DNA of 64,000 bases, from NCBI GenBank assembly GCA_027919835.1, contig JANVFP010000001.1:1426001-1490000 (forward strand), written 5' to 3'. The position numbers and the translations under genes are program-made. The stretch is from Lentinula raphanica. Its lineage: Eukaryota; Basidiomycota; Agaricomycetes; Agaricales; Omphalotaceae. Shown piece after piece: positions 49,172 through 58,586 of the stretch; position 1 is the first letter of the stretch, and each line of letters opens with the position of its first letter. The notes under the pieces were generated by a model, which was given only the letters and a program-made list of their open reading frames with translations, had not been told where the DNA came from and did no database searches.

Positions 49172-49435
49172 TCATCGTAATGAAGGGTTGCATATGCGTA
49201 TCCTTTGTATCTGATTGCTATATGGGCCTGATGGATAGATAAACAAAATCAGTGACCCTTCAAGCGAAGAAAAGGAGGCAGCCTGCAATGGACGCACATC
49301 GGGACCTTCATCACGACAGAGTCCGAATAGCAGCCTGTATTCTGTGAAAGGGATTGCGTCCGACGTCGTGACTGCTTTTACGATGTTGGAGGTGGTGAGC
49401 CAGGCAAGAGCGAAAAGCAACAGTACCTTGATCAT
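49172..49435 (-). CDS. Possible small secreted protein
   Basis: 87 codons starting MIKVLLLFALAWLTTSNIVKA, a good signal peptide, then TTSDAIPFTEYRLLFGLCRDEGPDVRPLQAASFSSLEG. A TATATAA at 49487-49493 lies 52 bp upstream of the ATG, which supports a real promoter. The 3' end is uncertain: an intron after SSLEG could lead to other frames that run to about 49030. No family recognised. Confidence 0.4.
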   Translation of the reverse strand: MIKVLLLFALAWLTTSNIVKAVTTSDAIPFTEYRLLFGLCRDEGPDVRPLQAASFSSLEGSLILFIYPSGPYSNQIQRIRICNPSLR

Positions 49436-49807
49436 TGTCAAGGTCTGAGGGAGAGATATTGAAGCCTCTCGGACGTGTCCTTAGAGTTATATACGCATCG
49501 CTGTCAGGTCTGCCACCTGACAGGCAGAACGCAATTCGGCACACCAACCAGTTACCAAAGAGAAGAATTTGAAGAAGCTGAATTTCCCTGAACGTCCTGT
49601 AACCTGTTAGGATGTGAAGGTCAGTGCGCTCGAAGGTCGACTCAAGTGCTCAAGCATAGTAGGTCTGCATAGGTTGCACGAAGAACGAGAAAATATCCCG
49701 GCGGGCGGGAAATGATATGGGCCATGGAAGGGGCTCTTGCTGCGTCCTGTTTAGGAGGATGTCATTCGGATGGAACTGACTTTATCAAGGCTCTATTGGA
49801 GGACGTT

Positions 49808-50413
49808 CCATAAGAAATTGGACCGTCCAAAATCCTTTTTAGGTAGCCGGGTGATGTCATGCCGCTGAGCGGCAGGTGAGGCAGTGCAGTGAATCTGATA
49901 TTTCTTTTGGTCCAAATCTCATGTATTTGGACCTGCCTGGACCCTGCAGGCCAAATTTTCATCAGCGTCCAATTTTCCTTGCCGTGAGATGCCGATGATG
50001 TATCGTTCACATACCCCAGATGAAAAATGTTCATTCACTATATTTTCTACTCAATGGTTGTGTGTCCTTCCCCTTCTATAAATCCCAGAAATTTTCAGTG
50101 ATATTTGTCCATGAAGGAGAGAGCAAGAAACAAGCTATGTACATCCTTCCCACGATTGATTTCATCAGTCCAATTTAAACAAATTTTGGACCAATTTCGT
50201 TTATGGTATTTGGAGCGGTCCAAATTGTGCGCACCGCCTATTTTACGTCATGAGAAAATAAAAATTGGCCCGACCAATTTCTTATGGCAATTCATCCATT
50301 TTGGACCAATTTCGTTTATGGTATTTGGAGCGGTCCAAATTGTGCGCACCGCCTATTTTACGTCATGAGAAAATAAAAATTGGCCCGACCAATTTCTTAT
50401 GGCAATTCATCCA
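49808..50413. repeat. AT-rich inverted/direct repeat cluster, MITE-like
   Basis: CCATAAGAAATTGG at 49808-49821 recurs inverted at 50274-50287 and again at 50389-50402. GGTCCAAAT-type words repeat many times between them (49909, 49926, 50186, 50217, 50301, 50332). The layout suggests a non-autonomous element, but I see no convincing target duplication. The rest of 49436-50967 holds no recognised gene. Confidence 0.5.
50184..50413. repeat. Perfect tandem duplication of 115 bp
   Basis: Units 50184-50298 and 50299-50413 appear identical by eye, each starting TTTTGGACCAATTTCG and ending GGCAATTCATCCA. Complete identity implies a very recent duplication. Confidence 0.9.
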
Positions 50414-50967
50414 TTCTCTCTTCTAGTTTGGGAACTCGCCGGATCCTAGTAAGAGAAGGAGTTGATGTGGTGCACGAGCGTCTATCAATATCTCCTGGAG
50501 ATTCCCAAGCGCTCGTCGGACCTTGCAAGTTGCTTGCCTTTCAACTCCACTGCCTGTCCTTCAGATTTTCTCTGACGCTGTTTGCCTTACTCCTAATAGA
50601 TGAACTCAGGAAACAATGTACATCGAACATGTTGAAGGACTTGACATCTTCGACATCAAGATGCAGTGGTTATTACTTGATTTGAACAATCTGGCATGTG
50701 GTGGCACACCGCCCACATTACTAGCTCAATCGATACCTTTTAAGTGGTGCTAGTTCTCCTCGAGGCTCGTAAACTGTACGTGTACTATCATTCTCCCTCG
50801 TGTTAACCAAGTGCACTTGTTGACTATGTGATCTACAGATAAAGTTCTGCTGGAGTCTGACTTGCTATTTAAGCGTAAGTGCCCCACCATCTGTCTGTAC
50901 TGTCTCGCGATTTGGTTTGTTTCCGCTCCCCCATCTTCGCTGCTAACACCTGCAATATCAAGTCCCA

Positions 50968-51327
50968 ATGGCTCAGCCTGCTAGGCTGCAGTCCGTTCAC
51001 ATAAACATTGATACCGTCACAGGATGGCAAAATGATGATCTCCAAAGATTGAAGAATCTCAAGCGTCTGGTAAGTAACCGATAGCTTCGAGCCTTAGCTT
51101 CAACACGTTGTGGCAGTGGCGGTTTTTTCCACACCCCAACTGGTGGTCAAAATTCACTGACACCTCTTCTCTTCCTCTCAAGTTTATGTTCTTTTTGCTG
51201 CAACTGATCATTGTCGCTAGGGCCAGAAAAGTCAACTCTTCCGTGATCATTTTCGTGAACAGCAAGATAATGCGGATAACGCAGGCCCTGACCTGCAACA
51301 AGTTTGGTTGAAAAAGATGAAGAAAAT
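50968..51327 (+). pseudogene. 5' part of FtsJ-like methyltransferase gene, split by the transposon
   Basis: Exons 50968-51069 and 51221-51327. The reading includes GWQNDDLQRLKNLKRLG, FRDHFREQQDNADNAGP and VWLKKMKKI, which resembles the N-terminal helical part of fungal FtsJ-like proteins. The frame then runs 25 nt into the transposon and stops at 51350-51352. The left target copy AAT is 51325-51327. Skipping the element and the second AAT joins this exactly in frame to 57447. Earlier exons upstream of 50968 are possible, so the start is provisional. Confidence 0.7.
51325..51327. other. Left target-site duplication (AAT)
   Basis: AAT directly before the CACTAT terminus, repeated at 57444-57446 directly after the other terminus. 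Three bp is the usual length for CACTA elements. Confidence 0.8.
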
Positions 51328-51358
51328 CACTATAAGCCCAGGACCGGGTTAGGGTAAC
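51328..51358 (+). repeat. Left terminal inverted repeat
   Basis: Begins CACTATAAGCC; shares CACTAT, CAG-region, GACCGGGT.AG and AAC with the right end in inverted orientation. Confidence 0.8.
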
Positions 51359-51588
51359 TTGTATGACGGGTGGGAGTAACCCAGTACCGTGAAACCAAGT
51401 ACTTTAGGGTGAAAGCCCAACGGGTCACAACGGGTTGAAGAGGGTTAAATTTTTTGGTCGGGTTCTTTAACCGAGTTGATTCTAATGGTGAGCCCGTTGA
51501 GTGGGTTATGACCGAGTTAATCTTATCGTGGGCCCGTTGAGCGGGTTACAACCAAGTTAAATTCATAGCAAGTCCACTGAGTGGGTTA
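51359..51588. repeat. Left subterminal repeat array
   Basis: About four degenerate units of roughly 55-60 bp built on GGTTATGACCGAGTTAA and CCGTTGAGTGGG. Subterminal arrays of this sort bind transposase in plant CACTA elements; such a role here is inference. Confidence 0.7.
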
Positions 51589-54500
51589 TTACTCTCCGTT
51601 TACATAGAACGATGATTGTAAAGTACCCGTCCTGTCCACAATATAAGTTTTTTTCCTGTCCATAGCCATGACACGACCAACAAGGCACTGCACGACAGAC
51701 ATATCAACCACCTCGACTGCGCCCATCTGTTCATAATATGGGGCTCCCGAAGAACTTGTACCGATAATTTTGCATCGCTGGATTGCAGCAAGGATATATG
51801 TTGTTTCGGTGTTGGTCTGTAACTCTGCTCCAGCAGATAAAGATACCACGAGGATGTGCCGAAGTTGGCCATAGAAACTCTGCTTCTGAAACTCTGGTGC
51901 AACTGTCCGGCGACGTGCATTCATATCTACAAGCATATCATACTGAGCATGTCACTTGTGAGCAAGAGAATCACTTGAAATTCAAAGGGGAACGTACTCG
52001 AACAAAGGTGGCATCCCGTCGGTCTTCTGCAAATGATGCCATTTCTGATGAGTTCATATCGTCTCCGCCATTGAGACGCCGTACTTTTGCCCACTGCGAA
52101 ATTGAGTCCTTCAATAGATATCGGCGTATGGTTGCTTTCCTAGCATTGAATCGGGTTGCGAAAGATATAAGGATTTTCTCAACAATTGCAGCAGGAATTG
52201 TTGATGATGGCTGCTGTGGTGGAAGGAGGATACAAGAGGGATCTGTATCCCATGGAAAACATCAGCATGTAATCAAGCTGGAACGAATAAAGCAAACATA
52301 CAGTCCACATGTGCAAAGTGTCTTGCAGGAAGCAATGAGCGTGGTATCTTCAGAGAAAGTTCCTCTTCGACGCCATAGATGAGCTTGATTTGTGAGAGTT
52401 GCGCTTGGAGGACGATGTAGTTGTCAATAGCTACAAATGGATGTCGACGGCTCTGGATAGCTGGCTGGAGACGGCCACAATAGCGCTCTGTCGGAAAAGC
52501 CCAATGCGTCCAGACTGGTCCTATTTCTTCGAGTGCATCCGGGATATGCAGTAACCCATGGATAGTCAATGGGCAAGCACTGACTCGTTCTGGGTCATGC
52601 TGATAATAGAGTCTATATAATATGATCAGACCCGTTCCATCCAAGAAAGGAATGTTACGCACTTCTCATAATCTTTGACCCATTCTTGGCATGCTGAACG
52701 AAGTTCCGCCAGTCGTTCCCGTTCAATCTCAAATTGCAGACATGCTTCAACAATAGAGGCCAAACGACAAAAGTGATGATGGTATGAAGATGAGCGGAAT
52801 TGATCCTGAAGGAGGATCGGGCCTAGGTACAGAAGCCAAAATGACCATGTATCCGCTGTTGTTGCCTGCTTGTCCTCTGCAACATTAGGGGGCCGTGCAC
52901 CAAATGCACTTGGGATGGTTGAACCAGAGGCAGATGTTGCACTTCCAATAGCCTCCCAGACCTTGTTATCGAGTTGAAAAGAGCCTGTACCTTCGTCTAG
53001 ATCCTTGAACGAACCTGTCCACCAGAGAACAAGTGATTTCATGATGTTCTCAAACAAGAGATGCATAAAATCGTATGGGAACGAAATGGGAAATGACAAA
53101 GAAGGTAAAGCCATGAGTGCCGGAGTACCCTTGATGCCATACTCGGTCGCGAGTTTCTCGGATTGCGATGAGTTGAGTGCAAACTGTACTTCTTCGGCCT
53201 GGCGTTTCATTTCGGCATGGGTGCGTCGAGGAAGCTGAGCTGCGTCATATATCGGAGTGGAAGATTGAGAGTGATGGGAACGGTGCAGAGGCACATAGTA
53301 GACCTTCCCGTTTGGTGCCTGGACTCCCTGTATGTTACACATCCGACATGGACAAAACCCGTTATGACCTTTCATATGCATAACCATTGAAACAGCGGGG
53401 ATATCACCGAATACGATCACCAGGTAGGCATGAAGGGTGAAGATCTCCTGGGTGCTCACGTCGTATGCTTTTACACCACGTGCAAGTTCAAGGAACTCTT
53501 CGATGGCTGGCCAAATGAATGAGTCGAAATCTTTTGGTTTCTTTGGCCCAGGGATGACACCGATACACAGAATGTATTCGAGATGGAATCGGATTTCTGG
53601 AGGGAGGTTGTAGTTGTAGAGAAGGAGAGGCCAGCAGGTTTTCTTTCGACGCTTCCACGGTGCAAATCCATCGGTAGATAGACCAAACATCACATCGCGC
53701 GAGTCTGAAAAGAAAGTATGAGGATATTCTTGTCCGTCGATGATGACATGCTGCTGGCAGAGTTGCTGATAGTGCGAACCATCCATTATATCACATATTG
53801 GTCCTTCCGGTGAATGCACGTACGAGCCCCGATACTTCAGTTTCTCAGTCATGGCCAGACTTCGGTAGTAGGCGCGGAGTCGAGGTATAATAGGCAGGTA
53901 GGTGAAACGTTTGCGTGGGGTTTTTGTGTTAGGGCGGTACCGACTTTCATGGCAGTATGGACATTGTGTTTTCGAAGCATGAGGCCCCACATAGCAGATG
54001 CAGGAGTTCATACAGCAGTCGTACACCCTGGGAGTAAAGGCAGAGAGTGACCGGGCCTGAGATTTCGTGGACTTCCAGGATTGAAAATTCTCGCTTGGAC
54101 ATGCAAATGGCAGTTTCGCAAATGTATCGTCTGTCATGTGAGTCTCAACTTTCAGGGCAAAGTGACACATGTCTGAGAGCTCGTCCTCCGTGAGCGATTG
54201 GCCTATGAAGTCAATATATATTAGTGGATTGGGAGCAATAAGTTCAAATGAAATGACACACCAGCGTCCGCAAGTTCACGTTCGAGTTGTTCATCAAGAA
54301 GGTCGTCGAGGCTGAGACCCCGGTCAAGATCTAGCGCAGTGTCGAAGTCTGGGACCAAGTCTTCATTATTCATGTCCATGTTCCAATTAACTCCATTCTC
54401 TAGGTCAAGCAACTGATCACCTTCGGGATCAGGATCAGGATCACTGTAGTCTTCATCTTCATCCAGGATATCTTCAATAGACGGAGACCATTTTCGGGTC

Positions 54501-54918
54501 TCCATCATAGCATCAACAGTAGAATGAGCACTATCGATATCAAGACTGGGCTAGTTATGAAAGTGATAGGTGAGTATGGGATTGATTCGGCGATAATATG
54601 AGAACATACTGGTTGCATATCATCGATGCTCTTCTGAGCCCAGTTGCTTTGATCATCACCCTCGCCCTCGGTACCATGCATATTGTCTTCGTCACTGTCA
54701 TATTCTTCAGAATCAAGCATTGTTGCATCTTCGTTGTATGGATCTTTGAAAAGTTTGGAATGCGGATGTTGCGAGTCAGAAAGTTGGGGTACTATTGCGC
54801 CAGCCAGGTGTCGCTCAACGGTTCGGACATGTAGGTTTTTACCACAGTGAGAACAAACAATCTTTTCATTCTGGGGTCGTTTAGTGCGACGAAGATGTTT
54901 GCGGGGAGGTCGAGCCAT
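51589..54918 (-). CDS. Tnp2-family transposase (Transposase_21 type)
   Basis: Six exons (complement): 54610-54918, 54262-54550, 52663-54202, 52302-52612, 51998-52242 and 51589-51942, giving 1,015 aa with no stop or frameshift. The N-terminus is basic and carries a zinc-finger-like CSHCGKNLHVRTVERH, followed by acidic stretches (EDEDYSDPDPDPEGD). Tnp2 landmarks in the core: YDCCMNSCICYVGPH, CPYCHESRY, STDGFAPWKR, HMKGHNGFCPCRMCNIQG, FPYDFMHLLFENIMKSLVLWW and HWAFPTERYCGRL, then RYDMLVDMNARRR. The catalytic domain is expected to be RNase-H/DDE type. It is close to the Plavaka-like elements of Agaricomycetes. The unknown gene starts 195 bp away in the opposite direction, so the two may share a promoter. 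Confidence 0.9.
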
Positions 54919-55113
54919 ACAGGAGTTGGTGAAAGTAAAGACGAGTACGGCGGAAGCAAAATTGGTAATCGCACCAAGCACGGCGCGCGGTCACAAGATG
55001 AGTTATAGGAGTTTGTTGATAGAGATAAGGACAGGATATAAAGGGGAGTGCGCAGGTTTCAGACTTGAACTTAACCTCCATCGCAATCGACCAGACTTGG
55101 CCCAGCACATACA

Positions 55114-56831
55114 ATGCCTGCTACACCTGCTAACACAACACTCAATGATAAGAATATCCGTATGTAAAAGATACGCCTACCTGCTCTCATTTGACGCCGA
55201 CATCCTTTTTAGGTGGAAAGAAGGTCAAACGCGTCGATAATCCAACCATTGACGGGGCAACTGCAGCTCGAGGACACGTTGAAAATTTATCTGAGGCTGC
55301 TGATGGCGCGACTGCAGTTCAAGGCGGCTTGAAACGAAAGGCTACTGCACAGGGTGGTAAGTACTCACATTGGGCAGAGGATCCTATACACTCATAGACG
55401 AAACAGGCACGAAAACCAAGAAAGCTACTCCAGTGGTCATCAAGTCGGCAGCCACCACAGATAAATCTGCGCCTGCTGATGTCCGCGTCCCACTCAAGGA
55501 TGTTACGCGTAAGCCAAATGAGGGTCGTCCTGCGCACGATGGGGTTACGCGTAAGCCAAACGAGGGTCGTCCTGCACACGATGGGGTTACGCGTAAGCCA
55601 AATGAGGGACGTCCTGCGCACGATGGGGTTACTAGCAGCCCTGAGCCTGCGCGGGCTCCCAATGGTAAAGCCCACTTACCTAGCAACACAGAGGGCCCGA
55701 GCGTTGATCTTGAAGCTGAAAAGGCGCGAATTTTCAAAGAAGCTAATGGTTTGACACGAAGTTCTTTTCCGCCACAGTATGACTGAACATTTCTACAGAA
55801 AAGATTAGAGCACTGGAACGTGCTCAACAACTGACCAACTCACCTGCGGATACTCATAATCCCGGCATTCCAAAGACGCCAAAGATAGCTAGCAGGCCCA
55901 CTGTCAAAGATGGTGCTGATAACACCCAGACCTCCGTGCCACCCAAGAAGCAGTGGCCCCCGGTCAGGAAGCATAATCGAGGTATTGTGTTCTATACAGT
56001 GTTCTTCAGCAATCACTGCTAAACCTATGACTTAGGTCAGATCCCAAGCCAATACCTCAACATTCCTAAGCCTGCAGGTGAGACTTGCCTTTGAATTTTG
56101 ACACCATCATTGCACCAACTATAATTCTCAGTAGCGCAACCATCGACTGAGCCCCCGCTTACGATTCAGAGCTTGGATGGGAAAGTCGAGAAGGTTTCGA
56201 AGGACTATGAGCCTATCCTACGTCCTCGTGGTGAAGCAGGAGATGGCAAACGCGGTTTCTGTCTCCAGGAAGCTGTGGAATTGGATGATGGTAGTGTCAG
56301 TAACGATGTGTTTGCCGATTTTCTTGTAAGTCACACTTGTTGATGTGCATGTGATCTCAAAGCTTCGTCTCTTCTTCAAGTTTTTGATCCTCTATCTCAC
56401 TTACACTCACCTTACAGGCGTGTGTCCGTACCAATGCTACATTGGCACGCGTTGATTTGACAAAGACATTTCGCCAACAAGATCCCGACGTTATCTCTTT
56501 GGTCTGTCGTAAGGTATGTTACCCAGATTGTACTCACACACCGGGCTCACAAATATGCATGTAGACTGCGCTCGATATGCCTTACTTTGGGAAACAACAG
56601 TTTCCAGGATACTGGCCAACACGCGAAGCACTCAAGCAATACATCAAAAACCAGCGCAAGTACATGGCACGTCAACGAAAGGCCCGACTTTCCGGAAAAC
56701 GCCAGAGGGAAAACAATCCTTTCCGTGACACCACGATATATCTATCGGATGGTTATGGCGATGATGCTGAGGAAGATGAAGACGACAATGGAGCTGGGCC
56801 TTCTGGCACTCACCACGATGAGGATGATTGA
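55114..56831 (+). CDS. Unknown accessory gene of the CACTA element
   Basis: Eight exons: 55114-55159, 55213-55356, 55398-55748, 55799-55981, 56036-56077, 56132-56325, 56418-56513 and 56565-56831, giving 440 aa, all in phase. The first half is low-complexity and basic, with three tandem copies of VTRKPNEGRPAHDG. The second half looks folded: SLDGKVEKVSKDYEPILRP, FCLQEAVELDDGSVSNDVFADFL, CVRTNATLARVDLTKTF, and a basic RQRKARLSGKRQRENNPFRD before an acidic tail (DDAEEDEDDN). I know no family. A basic region plus acidic tail fits a nucleic-acid-binding helper of transposition, as TnpA is in plant En/Spm, but this is inference from context only. The 41-bp second intron is short. Confidence 0.75.
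55502..55627 (+). repeat. Three tandem 42-bp coding repeats
   Basis: Units at 55502-55543, 55544-55585 and 55586-55627 each code VTRKPNEGRPAHDG and differ by only a few bases. A fourth partial unit (GTTAC) follows. Confidence 0.9.
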
Positions 56832-57412
56832 ATACAAATCACTGGTGCGTTTGAGTGGTCAATGATTTCATCTCCTCACTCAATGACTTTGTATACTAGT
56901 GCTCTTGCCTTCTTGGAATGTGTTCATTGATGTTCCAGAAGATTTGGATCCTCTATGTGCCACCCCTGGTATTGACGCCTTCATATACCATTCTTGCTTT
57001 CTCGGACTGTGTTCATAACTTTCCAGACGATTCAATATCCCTATGTGCTTTAGAATTCTTCAATTCGACTTAACAACCTCGAAGCATAACCTCTTCGGAC
57101 TGCATTCACTATGTTCCCAGACGATTTCTTGATAAACTTCTTGTATAGAGCTGTGTTCGTTTCACTCGGTTTCCAAAGCTGAATATAACCATTTGTATCC
57201 TGATCATGGTGCGCCCTCTGTAAGCTGGTCTGGTGAAAATACCCCGGTGACCTGGTCCAACCAGGTGGAAACTCAACCATGCATCAGGATTAAAAACGGC
57301 ATATATTGGGTAGAAACAACCCTAAACTACCCTACCTAATCCAACCGTAGGACTAGTTAACCTGACCTGCCTTAAGGGTGAAAGCCAACCGTCGAGCGGG
57401 TGAAATTTTCGG
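56832..57412. other. Right non-coding part of the transposon
   Basis: Two or three diverged copies of a block with TTGCTTTCTCGGACTGTGTTC and CCAGA-GATT (56905-57130). GGGT/ACCC-rich subterminal DNA follows from about 57300, including AAGGGTGAAAGCC at 57374, which matches 51411 in direct orientation. No gene. Confidence 0.55.
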
Positions 57413-57443
57413 GTTCATCTCACCCGGTCTGAGTTGCATAGTG
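57413..57443 (-). repeat. Right terminal inverted repeat
   Basis: Read on the minus strand it starts CACTATGCAACTCAGACCGG, the counterpart of the left end. Confidence 0.8.
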
Positions 57444-57446
57444 AAT
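57444..57446. other. Right target-site duplication (AAT)
   Basis: Second copy of the AAT found at 51325-51327. Confidence 0.8.
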
Positions 57447-58453
57447 CATGAATCAGATTGACAACAGCAGAGCCGCAGAGAAGCTCTGGGTGGTTCCATT
57501 TGCTAATAGGCCTTTTAGATTCCTTGATCTTGGGTAGGTGTATCGTTTCTCTAATTCCTCATCCTCTGATTCGTTCTGTTGGATCAATCATTTTTAGATG
57601 TTGCCCAGGAGGATTCTCAACGTATATTTTGAAGAAGAACAAAGAATCTACCAGCGTCGGTGTCTCTCTCGACCCTGCGCAAGGCGGACATCCCTATCTT
57701 CTTGAAGAAGCCCTCCGTCCTCGCCAGACCGTGATCTTCGCTGACATGACTACTTTCCTACTCGGAAGCTCTGAAACACAACTTGAAGTTTCAGATCCAT
57801 CCTTCCAGCTTCATCATGATACGTATCTCACTGCGCACGGCGGGCCACCTCTTATTCCAATTCCCAAGGTTTTACTCGCCCGAGACTTTGACCTTGTCCT
57901 CCTCGACGCTCACCACCTCCGTAACCAAACCAGCAACAGCAACAGTGACCTCCTCGCCATCTCTCAAGTCCTTCTTGCTCTGCTCACCATCAAATTCGGT
58001 GGAACAATCGTGATGAAATTGGCCTCACCAGACACGCAGTACACGGCTACGATGCTTTTTATGTTGGACATGCTCTCGTCTTCGATCCATGTGCACAAGC
58101 CGTATGCGATGCATCGGGTGCAGAATACGTTTTATGTGATCGCTCGTGGGGTGGGAGGTAAGCCTGATCGGAGGCTGTACATGCAGGATGAGGTGATCCC
58201 TGGATTGCGGCGAGTATGGGAGCGTTTGAGACAGAGGGCTGACGTTGAGCGTCAGACCCCTTTGAGTGGAAGGAATCATCCTGGGGGCCAGGGAGGGTTG
58301 GTGATGGGCGATTTGGATTTTATTGTGAATAAGCAGCAACTTGGGGGTTATGGTGAGCGGTTGCATGAATTATGTGCCAGCGTTTGGAAATTGCAGGTTG
58401 AGGCTTTGGAAACACGACTTTCTGAGATGGGGATTTCAACTGATAGCGCATAA
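57447..58453 (+). pseudogene. 3' part of FtsJ-like methyltransferase gene, split by the transposon
   Basis: Exons 57447-57533 and 57598-58453. The SAM-binding motif RFLDLGCCPGGFSTYIL spans the intron, followed by VGVSLDPAQGGH, FDLVLLDAH and a later strand GGTIVMKLASPD, the FtsJ/RrmJ-like Rossmann methyltransferase plan. An ATG at 57448 could start a 313-aa product, but it lacks the N-terminal helical part, which is found in frame at 50968-51327. Joined without the element, the gene would code about 383 aa. Substrate unknown. Whether the remnant is still expressed from transposon sequence cannot be told. Confidence 0.8.
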
Positions 58454-58586
58454 TACTTGATATGTACAATAGGTTATGAACTGTAGGACTCGTCGGTACA
58501 ATCTTGAATCGGCATCTTCGGCTTGAAAAACCATCACGGTACATGCATCGGCAGGCTCGGAGCAATTATTGTGCTTCGTTCCTTCC

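Larger units (their letters stand above)
51328..57443. mobile_element. Complete CACTA (Tnp2-type) DNA transposon, 6,116 bp
   Basis: The left end starts CACTATAAGCCCAGGACCGG. The right end, read inward on the other strand, starts CACTATGCAACTCAGACCGG. Over 31 bp they share CACTAT, then GACCGGGT at the same offset (15-22) and AAC at 29-31. Both subtermini carry degenerate GGGTT-rich repeats and the block GGTGAAAGCC, usual for CACTA elements. Inside are two divergent, apparently intact genes: a Tnp2 transposase (51589-54918, minus) and an unknown gene (55114-56831, plus). A 3-bp AAT duplication flanks the element, and the disrupted host gene is otherwise unmutated. It should move by cut and paste through a DDE-type transposase. 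Confidence 0.9.

Noticed and set aside
48903..49214. 103-codon plus-strand frame
   Set aside because: No recognisable domain; overlaps the better-supported signal-peptide gene on the minus strand.
51400..57420. LTR retrotransposon interpretation of the GGGTGAAAGCC direct repeats
   Set aside because: The ends are inverted CACTAT repeats with a 3-bp duplication and the coding content is a Tnp2 transposase, so the direct repeats are subterminal repeats, not LTRs.
57448..58453. Methyltransferase as a complete 313-aa gene starting at 57448
   Set aside because: The ATG lies five bases from the transposon end, a TGA sits in frame just upstream, and the missing N-terminal part is found in frame on the other side of the element.
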